Position numbers and translations under genes: made by a program. From NCBI RefSeq assembly GCF_018860915.1, contig NZ_JAHKQD010000052.1:62001-126000 (forward strand): a stretch of 64,000 nt of DNA, given 5' to 3'. Below the pieces are notes generated by a model, which saw only the letters and a program-made list of their open reading frames with translations, was not told the origin of the DNA and ran no database searches. Numbering within the stretch: the first letter of the stretch is position 1; each line of letters begins with the position of its first letter. This DNA comes from Colwellia sp. C2M11 (GTDB taxonomy: Bacteria > Pseudomonadota > Gammaproteobacteria > Enterobacterales > Alteromonadaceae). Shown here piece after piece: positions 49,794 through 59,012 of the stretch.

Positions 49794-51956
49794 ATGGAAA
49801 TAAAACCTATAAAGGCTCCTTCATTAAATGGCACTGATGTTAAGGCTAAAAAGCAAGAGCTTAAAAACTATTTCAGACAAACATGGACAGAATATGAGTC
49901 ACTATTTTCTCTGATAAATAGTGATAGTGCTTATTTTTTAAGGCCAGAGCCTCTTCGTCACCCGTTAATTTTTTATTATGGACACACGGCTAGTTTTTAT
50001 ATTAATAAGCTTATGCTAGGTAAGTTTATTGCAACACGTATTAATGATCGCATAGAAGCTATTTGTGCGGTTGGTGTTGATGAGATGAGTTGGGATGATT
50101 TAAACGATGAGCATTATGATTGGCCGACAGTTGCTGAAGTTAAATGTTATCGAGATCAAGTTGCAATCCTGATTGAAAATCTTATTGATGATATGGAGTT
50201 ATCGTTGCCGATAACAAAAAATTCACTTGCGTGGATTATTCTGATGGGTTGTGAACATGAGCGAATTCATATTGAAACATCATCCGTTATTATGCGTATG
50301 CTACCTTTGCAATACCTTAGTGAGAGTGAAGACTGGCCTACCTGTAAAAAGAGTGCTGATGCGCCCGAAAATAGATTAGTATCGATCAAAGGTAGGCTCG
50401 TCGAGTTTGGTAAACCTAAAAGTGATGACTCATTCGGATGGGATAATGAATATGGCTATAACACCCTCAATTTAGATGACTTTAAGGTTTCTAAATACTT
50501 AGTGTCTAATCAAGAGTATCTAGCATTTGTTAATGCTGGAGGATACCAAAACCTAACATTTTGGACAGAAGAAGGGCAACAATGGTTACGTTTTTCTAAA
50601 GCGAGTAAGCCCTATTTTTGGGTAGAAAAGAGAAGTGAAACTAATGAGAAGTTATATTGGCAACGTAATTTACTGAATGAAATCCCGTTACCTTTAAATT
50701 GGCCAGTAGAAGTTAATTACTTAGAAGCTAAAGCTTTTTGTCAATGGAAAAACAGCCAGGTTGCCGATACTGAAAGCCAATATATACGCTTACTTACTGA
50801 AGCTGAATGGTTATGCTTACGTGATAAAGTTGATGGTGATTTAGCTTCTTGGGAGCAAACACCGGGCAATTTAAACCGTGAACATTATGCATCTTCTTGT
50901 CCTATAGATGAATTTGAGCATGATGGCGTATTTGATGTAATTGGAAATGTTTGGCAATGGACTGAATCAACTATTGATGGCTTTGAAGGTTTTGAAGTTC
51001 ATCCATTATATGATGACTTTTCTACACCGACCTTTGATGGTAAGCATAATTTAATTAAAGGTGGTTCTTGGATTTCTACAGGAAACGAAGCTCAAAAATA
51101 TTCTCGTTATGCATTTAGACGGCACTTTTTTCAACATGCTGGCTTTCGTTATGTGCAAAGCAATAATAAAAGAATACCAAATCTTGATGCTAACCATTAT
51201 GAAACTGACCGTGATATTTGCCAGCAACTCCATGCTCAATATTCGTTGAAAGCGGAATCATTTATTAATGAAACTTTTAATGCACCCATTAAAAATTATA
51301 GCCAACAAATATCTGACTATATTCTAGGCGCTATGGAAAAATATAATATAGCCGCCGATAAATGTTTGGATTTAGGTTGTAGTGTGGGCAGAAGTAGTTT
51401 TATTTTAGCCCAGTATTTTAATCAAGTGGATAGCGTTGATTTTTCTGCGCGTTATATACGTCATGGTGTTAGCTTGCAACAAGGAAACGCCGTTCGCTAT
51501 TGCTTAGAAAATGAAGGGGATATAGTTGATTATTATGAGGTTAGTTTAAAGTCGCTTGGCTTACCTTCTCACAATAATATACATTTTAGCCAAGGAGACG
51601 CGGGTAACCTAAAAAGTGGTTTTGATAACTATGATATTATTTTAGCTCAACAGGTACTCGAGAGTAGTTATAATCCGCGTCAATTTTTACAAACAGCTCA
51701 TCAACGCATAAAAAGCCAAGGTTTGCTTGTGATTGTTTCTGATTATTACTTTGGTGAACATCATACCGCAAAGAATAACTGGTTAGGAGGAGTAAAAGTT
51801 AATGGTGAAAATGTGACTGGCTTTGACGGATTGTCGGAGCAATTAGCGCCTCATTTTAACTTAGTTGCCCAACAAGAACTAACGCGGGTGATTCAAGTCA
51901 ATCAACGTAATTTTATTTTAAAGCGTCCTCAATTAAGTATTTGGCAGTTAAAGTAA
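49794..51956 (+). CDS. ovoA: 5-histidylcysteine sulfoxide synthase/methyltransferase OvoA
   Basis: OvoA joins cysteine and histidine, adds oxygen and N-methylates to build the ovothiol precursor. The 720-residue order is right: a DinB-like N-terminal domain with HPLIFYYGHTASFY and GCEHERIHIETS as iron ligands, an FGE-sulfatase domain (about 200-455: EVNYLEAKAFCQWKNSQ, VIGNVWQWTES, GGSWISTGNE, FQHAGFRYVQ), and a C-terminal SAM methyltransferase (about 480-720) with CLDLGCSVGRSSFILAQYF and DIILAQQVLESSYNPRQF. The bifunctional form is typical for ovothiol makers, unlike EgtB. It lies in a transcript with a c-di-GMP cyclase and a GS-like protein, which is unusual. Ovothiol is a redox thiol histidine. 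Confidence 0.94.
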   Translation: MEIKPIKAPSLNGTDVKAKKQELKNYFRQTWTEYESLFSLINSDSAYFLRPEPLRHPLIFYYGHTASFYINKLMLGKFIATRINDRIEAICAVGVDEMSWDDLNDEHYDWPTVAEVKCYRDQVAILIENLIDDMELSLPITKNSLAWIILMGCEHERIHIETSSVIMRMLPLQYLSESEDWPTCKKSADAPENRLVSIKGRLVEFGKPKSDDSFGWDNEYGYNTLNLDDFKVSKYLVSNQEYLAFVNAGGYQNLTFWTEEGQQWLRFSKASKPYFWVEKRSETNEKLYWQRNLLNEIPLPLNWPVEVNYLEAKAFCQWKNSQVADTESQYIRLLTEAEWLCLRDKVDGDLASWEQTPGNLNREHYASSCPIDEFEHDGVFDVIGNVWQWTESTIDGFEGFEVHPLYDDFSTPTFDGKHNLIKGGSWISTGNEAQKYSRYAFRRHFFQHAGFRYVQSNNKRIPNLDANHYETDRDICQQLHAQYSLKAESFINETFNAPIKNYSQQISDYILGAMEKYNIAADKCLDLGCSVGRSSFILAQYFNQVDSVDFSARYIRHGVSLQQGNAVRYCLENEGDIVDYYEVSLKSLGLPSHNNIHFSQGDAGNLKSGFDNYDIILAQQVLESSYNPRQFLQTAHQRIKSQGLLVIVSDYYFGEHHTAKNNWLGGVKVNGENVTGFDGLSEQLAPHFNLVAQQELTRVIQVNQRNFILKRPQLSIWQLK

Positions 51957-51982
51957 CTCATTAATACTCCTCTTCTTATCTT

Positions 51983-52032
51983 TTGCACCAAATATAATCT
52001 CAGCAGATAATTGCTGTGCAATTTTGGTGCAA
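51983..52032. promoter_or_regulatory. NtrC-type half sites and nested hairpin upstream of glnK
   Basis: TTGCACCAAA (51983-51992) and its exact complement TTTGGTGCAA (52023-52032) each contain TGCACC/GGTGCA, the half site of NtrC enhancers. CAGCA/TGCTG (52001-52016) forms an inner stem. They sit about 60-110 bases upstream of the sigma-54 promoter, the usual place for enhancer sites. The 30-base spacing differs from a classical 17-bp NtrC site, so binding is not certain. Confidence 0.5.
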
Positions 52033-52093
52033 CGTTTAATGTTTCTAAGTGTAACAAAAACACAAATTGTTGATATTGTTCGTTTAATTTTTA

Positions 52094-52493
<400 letters not shown>

Positions 52494-52639
52494 TCTGTAT
52501 TCATATTGCTTGCTGTAAAGCTAGGTAATGAATTCACATTAGTAGACTTAAATACTTCGGCTTTGTGTTTTCATTCAAATTTAATCTTACAGCTCATACC
52601 TGACCAATTACTGTTACAAAAATTATTATAGGATCAATT

Positions 52640-53920
52640 ATGGAACAAAATATTTTTCAACTTCAATATGCTATGGATACATTCTATTTCTTAGTTTGTG
52701 GTGCCTTAGTAATGTGGATGGCTGCTGGCTTTTCAATGTTAGAAGCAGGTTTAGTTAGATCTAAAAACACAACTGAAATTTTAACTAAAAACGTTGCTTT
52801 GTATGCTATTGCTTGTGTTATGTACCTAGTAGTAGGTTACGATATTATGTATGGCGGCGGTGTTTTCTTAAGTGGTATTGGCCTTGATGGTGCTGCTGAT
52901 GCAGACGCTTTAGTTAGTACGGTATTAGCTGAATCTGCCGAAGCGGGTTTCGATGGCGGTGCGGTTTATGCAAATGCAGCTGACTTTTTCTTCCAAGTAG
53001 TATTTGTAGCAACAGCTATGTCTATTGTTTCAGGTGCTGTAGCTGAACGTATGAAATTATGGGCATTTTTAGCTTTCACAGTTATCTTAACTGGTTTTAT
53101 CTACCCAATGGAAGGTAGCTGGACTTGGAATGGTGATGCTGTATTTGGTTTATATACATTAGGTGACCTAGGTTTCTCTGATTTTGCTGGTTCAGGTATT
53201 GTTCATATGGCTGGTGCTTCTGCTGCTTTAGCAGGTGTTTTATTACTTGGTGCACGTAAAGGTAAATATACTAAAGATGGAAAAATAAACGCTATCCCGG
53301 GTGCTAATTTACCAATGGCTACCTTAGGTACATTTATCTTATGGATGGGTTGGTTTGGTTTTAATGGTGGTTCTGTATTAAAGCTTGCTGATATTAACAG
53401 TGCTAACTCAGTAGCTTTGGTGTTTTTAAATACTAATGCCGCGGCAGCAGCAGGTGCAGTTGCAGCATTAATCTTCGCTAAAATCTTATTTAAGAAAGCT
53501 GATTTAACCATGACATTAAATGGTGCACTAGCAGGTCTAGTTGCTATTACAGCAGAACCTTCAACACCAACACCATTACAAGCAACAATATTTGGCGCAA
53601 TTGGTGGTATTATTGTTGTTCTTTCAGTTATTGCTTTAGATAAAGCTAAGATTGATGATCCAGTAGGTGCTATATCGGTTCATGGTGTTGTAGGTTTCTT
53701 TGGCCTAATGATTGTTCCAATTACTAATTCAGGTTCTAGCTTTAGTGGTCAGTTAATTGGTGCAGCAACTATCTTTGTTTGGGTATTTGTAACTAGCTTT
53801 GTAGTTTGGTTCGCATTGAAGAAAATTATTGGACTTCGTGTAACTGAAGAAGAAGAATATGAAGGTGTTGACCAAGCTGAATGTGGTATGGAAGCTTACC
53901 CAGAATTCACTCGAGGTTAA
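52640..53920 (+). CDS. amtB: ammonium transporter AmtB
   Basis: A 426-residue ammonium channel with 11 hydrophobic helices. The pore histidines are in GSGIVHMAGASAALAG and ISVHGVVGFFG, and the external ammonium site region has FSMLEAGLVRSKN. There is no cleavable signal peptide, so the first helix is the first membrane segment. An extra acidic loop (GLDGAADADALVSTVLAES) after helix 2 marks the marine gammaproteobacterial branch. Co-expressed with glnK, which gates it by binding the cytoplasmic face. A terminator follows. Confidence 0.96.
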   Translation: MEQNIFQLQYAMDTFYFLVCGALVMWMAAGFSMLEAGLVRSKNTTEILTKNVALYAIACVMYLVVGYDIMYGGGVFLSGIGLDGAADADALVSTVLAESAEAGFDGGAVYANAADFFFQVVFVATAMSIVSGAVAERMKLWAFLAFTVILTGFIYPMEGSWTWNGDAVFGLYTLGDLGFSDFAGSGIVHMAGASAALAGVLLLGARKGKYTKDGKINAIPGANLPMATLGTFILWMGWFGFNGGSVLKLADINSANSVALVFLNTNAAAAAGAVAALIFAKILFKKADLTMTLNGALAGLVAITAEPSTPTPLQATIFGAIGGIIVVLSVIALDKAKIDDPVGAISVHGVVGFFGLMIVPITNSGSSFSGQLIGAATIFVWVFVTSFVVWFALKKIIGLRVTEEEEYEGVDQAECGMEAYPEFTRG

Positions 53921-53987
53921 TATTAATATACTGATATTAGCACTCTAAGATTGGTATATGTTAAAGTAATAACTGAATATTATTACT

Positions 53988-54019
53988 AAAAAAAGCAGCG
54001 ATTTCGCTGCTTTTTTTTT
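53988..54019. terminator. terminator after amtB
   Basis: GCAGCGA/TCGCTGC stem between an A-run and nine T residues. It is strong and nearly symmetric, so it can also stop transcripts of the convergent cyclophilin gene. Confidence 0.93.
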
Positions 54020-54045
54020 GTCTTGTTCGGAATGACTTTAATTTT

Positions 54046-54819
54046 CTATGAATATCTTCTTATTAACAAAGGAATTAAGCTCAGCAGAATAAACCAAGCA
54101 AAAGTACCGCCACCACTACTATCATTATCAGGCGTAGGTGTTGGTTCAGTAGGTGCTGTGATTAGCGTGTTTCTAACAGGAGATAAATCACCATCAGTTA
54201 CTTCAGCGGAGTCGACAATAACAATTTGTTCAACAATCACAAAGTTTTCTATACCAGGCGTTGCTAAATCACTACATTGTTGATCATCCGCAATAACCAT
54301 TGGTATGCCTTCTAAATTTGCAGAATTACATAAAGTAAGTTGAGCTATGTTATCAATGGTTGTCATACCATCACCAATAACTTGGCCAAAAACAGTAAAG
54401 CCACTATTTTGTAAGTCTAGGTTGCTAGCGTTATCAGCTAAATTGAAGAACCATTGATCTGTTGCACTGTCAGGATCTCCGCCAAGCTTAGCCATGGCAA
54501 TAGTGCCTCTGACATTAGAATATATTGGCTCGTTAATCACTGCCGGGTTTGTTTCGATTCGAGTTAGCGGAAAATTACCTTCGAATGTATATCCACCGCC
54601 TTGTACAACAAAGTTGGATGAAACACGGTGTACTACTGAATTAGTATAATGCTGCTCTTCAACATATTGAAGAAAGTTATTAACTGTTTTAGGGGTACTA
54701 CTATCGAATAAATTAACTTGAAAATTTCCTTGTGAGGTTTGAAACTCAACAATTGTCGCATTTACAAGTGTGGTAAAACTAATGGATAACAATATGGTAT
54801 AAATAAATTTTTTAAACAT
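54046..54819 (-). CDS. secreted cyclophilin-type peptidyl-prolyl isomerase with GlyGly-CTERM tail
   Basis: The start at 54819 gives a signal peptide KKFIYTILLSISFTTLVNA and a 257-residue protein. The cyclophilin core has TVNNFLQYVEEQHYTNSVVH, then HRVSSNFVVQGGG (the active-site Arg) and GQVIGDGMTTIDNI, plus an internal long insertion around 170-190. After it comes a Thr/Pro-rich linker (PTEPTPTPDNDSS) and the C-terminus GGGTFAWFILLSLIPLLIRR, a GlyGly-CTERM signal (Gly motif, helix, basic cluster). Proteins with this tail are cut by a rhombosortase and passed to type II secretion. The hybrid kinase gene is divergent. Confidence 0.87.
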   Translation of the reverse strand: MFKKFIYTILLSISFTTLVNATIVEFQTSQGNFQVNLFDSSTPKTVNNFLQYVEEQHYTNSVVHRVSSNFVVQGGGYTFEGNFPLTRIETNPAVINEPIYSNVRGTIAMAKLGGDPDSATDQWFFNLADNASNLDLQNSGFTVFGQVIGDGMTTIDNIAQLTLCNSANLEGIPMVIADDQQCSDLATPGIENFVIVEQIVIVDSAEVTDGDLSPVRNTLITAPTEPTPTPDNDSSGGGTFAWFILLSLIPLLIRRYS

Positions 54820-54983
54820 GATATACAGCCTATATAAGAAACATTGCTGCATCATAGTCGTAGTTGTATAATTATTCAATCATGCTCGTACTCATTACTA
54901 AACAGTTACATTCAAGAATTATTAGTGCTATAACTGAACAAGGTACTTCCTTTAATTCATCATCTATTTCCTCAAGGCATACT

Positions 54984-57905
54984 ATGTGGCGCATCTTGTT
55001 GCTATTTATATTAATATTTACCGTTGCATTAAATGTTCGGGCGCAAAATATCGAAAATGAGTTGGAAGAGATCGGACAGCAAGCTAATAAAGCTATGGCG
55101 ATCGTTAAACTCAGTCAATTACTTGAAAGTGAAAAACTGAATAAAACCCAGCGTATTAGAATACTTATACAACAAAGCAATGCTTATTTTACCTTGAGTA
55201 ATTTACAAAAAGCGTTGGAAATAATTCAACAAGCGAAAGCCCTACTTGATGAGAATAGTTTGTCACAACTACAAGCCGATGTTGACAAACTAATGGGCAT
55301 TATCTTGTATTTTCAAGGTGAATATGCTCAATCTTTAGTTGCGTATGAAGCAGCGTTAAATTATTTTCAACAGCAAGTTTTCTCAGCAGAAAAAGCAATT
55401 AAACAAGCTCACTTATTAAACAATATTGCATTGGTGCAAACGTCTAAAGGGGATTCGCTTGCAGCATTGAAAGCTTATAAAGAAGCTGATGAGTTGTATC
55501 AATATTATGGTAGTGAAGTTGATAAAATCGATGTTCGCTATAACCTTGCTGTACTTTATTTAAGTCTGCGTCGTTATGATATTGCTATTAACATGTTTGA
55601 AGAGGTAATTAGCAAGAGGGAGGTTTTAAATGATGAACACGGCATTGCTAAAGCTTCCGCTGGTATTGGGGTTTCTTATAAACAATCAGGCCAATATCAG
55701 AAGGCCGAGAGCTATGTAATGAAAGCATTAACATACTTTCGAAACAATGATTACCATATTGATGCTGCTTCACAATTTCATAATTTAGCAGAAATAAACT
55801 ATGAACTGTCTAATCTAGATAAAGCTTCAGAATATGCTAACTTAGGTGTGGAATTAAGTAAAAAAATAGGTCATCAAATGACCTATGGAGGTAGCTTACA
55901 CACTTTAGCGAAAATTTATTTTTATCAAGGTGATATTGAACGCTCTCATATGTATTTAGATCTATCGAATGCGGTCGCAAAAAAAATGGGTTTCCAACAG
56001 CTAATTAATGGTAATTTAGGATTAAGTGCGTTGCTTTATGCTGCAGATGGAGAGACAGCAAAAGCATTAATGACTCAATTAGCTTACCAAAAGGAACGTT
56101 TAAAGTTATCAAACGAAACACTTAATGAGCAAATAGCACAATTTGAATCTGTACAACTTAGCCAACAAGTAAAAAGTCTGCAGCAAAGTAAGAAGCTACA
56201 GGAGTTAGAGTCTACTAAGGCAGATCAACAGCGCGAATTTATTATACTTATCTTCGCTTTTTTATTAACGGTATTGTTTTTGATATATCGACGCTATTTG
56301 GAAAGAAGGTTAACCAAAAAACTAGAAAATAGAGTAAAACAACGTACTGAAGCGTTAGAGTTTCTAACAAAAGAATTACAAGATGCCAGTATGGTTAAAA
56401 GCCAATTTTTAGCCAATATGAGTCATGAGATTCGAACACCACTTACCGCGGTTCTAGGACAAGCAGAAGCGATTATTCATGGCGATTTCGATAATGAAGA
56501 TTTGCTCCATGAAGTTGAAGTTATTCATAATAATAGCTTACATCTACTACAACTAATTAATGATATTTTAGATTTAAGTAAAATAGAAGCGAATAAATTT
56601 GAACTCGAGAATAGACGTCAAGATTTACATACAATCGTAGATAAATTAAATGATATGTTTACTGAGCAAGCGCAACGTAAAAATTTATCATTTACAGTAA
56701 GCCATCATCTACCAACTCCCTTTATTATCGATATCGATGGTTTACGGTTAAAACAGATTTTGATAAATCTATGCTCTAATGCTATTAAATTTACCAAAGA
56801 AGGCTGGGTTTCGTTAGATATTGCCATTATAGATAAAACATTACTATTTACTGTCACCGATACAGGAATAGGAATGAATAAAAAGCAAATGGCAAAAATG
56901 TTTAATATATTCACCCAAGGTGATAATAGTATTAGCCGACGTTTTTCTGGCTCAGGATTAGGGCTATTTTTATCTGATCAACTAGCAAAAGTAATGTCAG
57001 GAAAAATAACGGTTACTAGTCAATTGAATCAAGGCAGTACTTTTGTTCTCAAATTACCTTTTGGCGAGGTGTATTCTGTTTTAGATGGTGTTGAGAATAA
57101 TGAACAAGCACTCGGTATTCGTGTTAACAAAAAGCAGTATACCGGTAAAATATTACTGGCAGATGATCATGATGATAACCGCCGTTTAATTGCTCGTTTA
57201 CTCACTAACTTAGGTCTAGAGGTGCTTGAAGCATCTAATGGAATAGAGGCAGTCGAGTTATGTAATGAGCATAAACCAATAATAACGTTATTAGATATCC
57301 AAATGCCTAGAATGGATGGCATACAAGCATTAGAAGCGTTGCGAGAGAAGGGCTGTGATCGCCCTATTTATGCATTAACCGCTAATGCTATGGCACATGA
57401 AATTGCACAATACCTAGCGTTAGGTTTTGCTGGGCATCTTAAAAAACCTATTGAACGAGAGGTTTTTATTGCCACTATTGCTCAGCATTATCCTGAGAAG
57501 GCTAGTATTGACAACAACAATGTTGAAAAAGGTAACATCGGATCCGCGAATTTTGAAGCTAATGTATTACTTGAACAAAAAGTAGATGACATAGATATAT
57601 CGGATATTACTAAGTCATTTATAAATAATTTATCGCAAGATAAGCAAGAATTGATAGATTATCGTCATAATAATGAATATAAAGCGTTAGCTAAATTAGC
57701 ACATAAAATTTCAGGTGCGGCACAAATGTTTGGTTTTATAGAAATATCACAAAGTGCTATGGAACTTGAAAGTGCTATTAAGAAACAAAAATTAGAGATT
57801 GTTGACGACTTGACTCATTGCTTAATTGATGAAATAAATCTTGTTCTAAGCAATTCTCATAAAGATAAAGATAAAGATAAAGATAAAGATAAAGATAAAG
57901 ATTAA
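54984..57905 (+). CDS. TPR-containing hybrid histidine kinase with receiver and HPt domain
   Basis: The start at 54984 (ATG after AAGG) opens a signal sequence WRILLLFILIFTVALNVRAQ; upstream TTG/ATG starts would bury it. This gives 973 residues. A periplasmic TPR region (about 30-380) is followed by a coiled coil, a transmembrane helix near 420-435, HisKA with His481 in NMSHEIRTPLTAVLG, HATPase with NLCSNAIKF and DTGIGMNKK, a receiver domain with Asp771 in LLDIQMPRMDG, and an HPt-like domain with His907 in LAHKISGAAQMFGF. It ends in seven Lys-Asp pairs. All phosphorelay residues are present. The target regulator is not in the window. It is divergent from the cyclophilin gene. Confidence 0.9.
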   Translation: MWRILLLFILIFTVALNVRAQNIENELEEIGQQANKAMAIVKLSQLLESEKLNKTQRIRILIQQSNAYFTLSNLQKALEIIQQAKALLDENSLSQLQADVDKLMGIILYFQGEYAQSLVAYEAALNYFQQQVFSAEKAIKQAHLLNNIALVQTSKGDSLAALKAYKEADELYQYYGSEVDKIDVRYNLAVLYLSLRRYDIAINMFEEVISKREVLNDEHGIAKASAGIGVSYKQSGQYQKAESYVMKALTYFRNNDYHIDAASQFHNLAEINYELSNLDKASEYANLGVELSKKIGHQMTYGGSLHTLAKIYFYQGDIERSHMYLDLSNAVAKKMGFQQLINGNLGLSALLYAADGETAKALMTQLAYQKERLKLSNETLNEQIAQFESVQLSQQVKSLQQSKKLQELESTKADQQREFIILIFAFLLTVLFLIYRRYLERRLTKKLENRVKQRTEALEFLTKELQDASMVKSQFLANMSHEIRTPLTAVLGQAEAIIHGDFDNEDLLHEVEVIHNNSLHLLQLINDILDLSKIEANKFELENRRQDLHTIVDKLNDMFTEQAQRKNLSFTVSHHLPTPFIIDIDGLRLKQILINLCSNAIKFTKEGWVSLDIAIIDKTLLFTVTDTGIGMNKKQMAKMFNIFTQGDNSISRRFSGSGLGLFLSDQLAKVMSGKITVTSQLNQGSTFVLKLPFGEVYSVLDGVENNEQALGIRVNKKQYTGKILLADDHDDNRRLIARLLTNLGLEVLEASNGIEAVELCNEHKPIITLLDIQMPRMDGIQALEALREKGCDRPIYALTANAMAHEIAQYLALGFAGHLKKPIEREVFIATIAQHYPEKASIDNNNVEKGNIGSANFEANVLLEQKVDDIDISDITKSFINNLSQDKQELIDYRHNNEYKALAKLAHKISGAAQMFGFIEISQSAMELESAIKKQKLEIVDDLTHCLIDEINLVLSNSHKDKDKDKDKDKDKD
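57861..57902 (+). repeat. seven AAAGAT repeats at the 3' end of the hybrid kinase gene
   Basis: AAAGAT repeated seven times exactly, encoding Lys-Asp pairs, followed directly by TAA. Copy-number change by slippage would add or remove Lys-Asp pairs without shifting the frame. Confidence 0.97.
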
Positions 57906-58048
57906 TTTACCTAATTTTAATAGACTGTAAGTCAGTTATAAAACTGTATTTTATTTATAGTTTTAACAGCTCTATAGATACTCGCATTTTGATTGGATTT
58001 AGGTATATACTCTTCTAATAAAACATAAAATTACTATCAGGATTTCAA

Positions 58049-58981
58049 ATGGCTAGAGAACAATTTGGTGTTTGTGCAGAGCCAAACTTACATGGCAGTT
58101 ATTTACTTTTTAATGTGTTAGATAATAGAAATGCATTTATTCGGACTGCTTTGTCTCGCTTACCTGAATTATTTGATGATTATGCAGATCAATTTTCAGA
58201 AGCTAATTTAACGGGTGTTGTTGCTATAGGTGCAAATTATTGGGACGAATTCTACCCGCAAGCACGTCCTGCACTGTTGAAAGCGTTTCCTTCAATGGAT
58301 AATGATGACAGAGTCGCCCCTAGTAATAATGTTGATATTTATATCGAAATCCGTAGTGATCGCTCTGATGTTAATCATATTGTTTGCTCTAAAGTGTGTC
58401 AGCTACTTGCTGATAGTGTTGAGCTAATTGAACAAGTTCAGGCTTTTCGTTTCTTAGATGGTCGAGATTTAACCGGCTTTGTTGATGGCACTGAAAACCC
58501 TCAAGGTATGCACCGTAGAAATGTTGCGTTAGTGCAAGAATCTGATGACGCTAATTTTGCAAGCGGTAGTTATTTACACATTCAGCGTTACAAGCATAAT
58601 TTAACACTCTGGAGTTCGTTGAAAAATGAAGAACAGGAGGATGTTTATGGGCGTACGAAAGTAGATAATATTGAGTATGAAAGTGATAAAAAACCATTAA
58701 CAGCTCATACTAAGCGCACTAGCTTAAAAGATGAAAATGGTAAAAGTATTGAAATTTTAAGACAAAGTATGCCTTACGGTGATGTAAAGGAACAAGGGCT
58801 ATTCTTTGTCTCTTATTGTCATTCACCTGAACCATTTGAGAAAATGTTAAAAAGCATGATTTATGGTGACGGTCATGGCCACGTAGATCATTTACTTAAA
58901 TATACTCAAGCTGAAACAGGTGCCGCTTTTTTTGCCCCAAGCTTAACTTTTTTAACGGCACTTGGAAATATTTCCGTATAG
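58049..58981 (+). CDS. DyP-type heme peroxidase
   Basis: A 310-residue dye-decolorizing peroxidase. The distal Asp motif GFVDGTENP has Asp146, and the proximal heme His is probably His220 in LTAHTKRTS. ARPALLKAFPS and the later YGDGHGHVDHLLKYT complete the family pattern. No signal peptide or Tat motif is visible, so it should be cytoplasmic or encapsulin-loaded. No encapsulin gene is adjacent. It uses peroxide to oxidise dyes or aromatics in vitro, but the in vivo role is unclear. Confidence 0.93.
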   Translation: MAREQFGVCAEPNLHGSYLLFNVLDNRNAFIRTALSRLPELFDDYADQFSEANLTGVVAIGANYWDEFYPQARPALLKAFPSMDNDDRVAPSNNVDIYIEIRSDRSDVNHIVCSKVCQLLADSVELIEQVQAFRFLDGRDLTGFVDGTENPQGMHRRNVALVQESDDANFASGSYLHIQRYKHNLTLWSSLKNEEQEDVYGRTKVDNIEYESDKKPLTAHTKRTSLKDENGKSIEILRQSMPYGDVKEQGLFFVSYCHSPEPFEKMLKSMIYGDGHGHVDHLLKYTQAETGAAFFAPSLTFLTALGNISV

Positions 58982-59012
58982 CTATTTCGTGTAGTGCGTA
59001 GCTATTTGGTAT

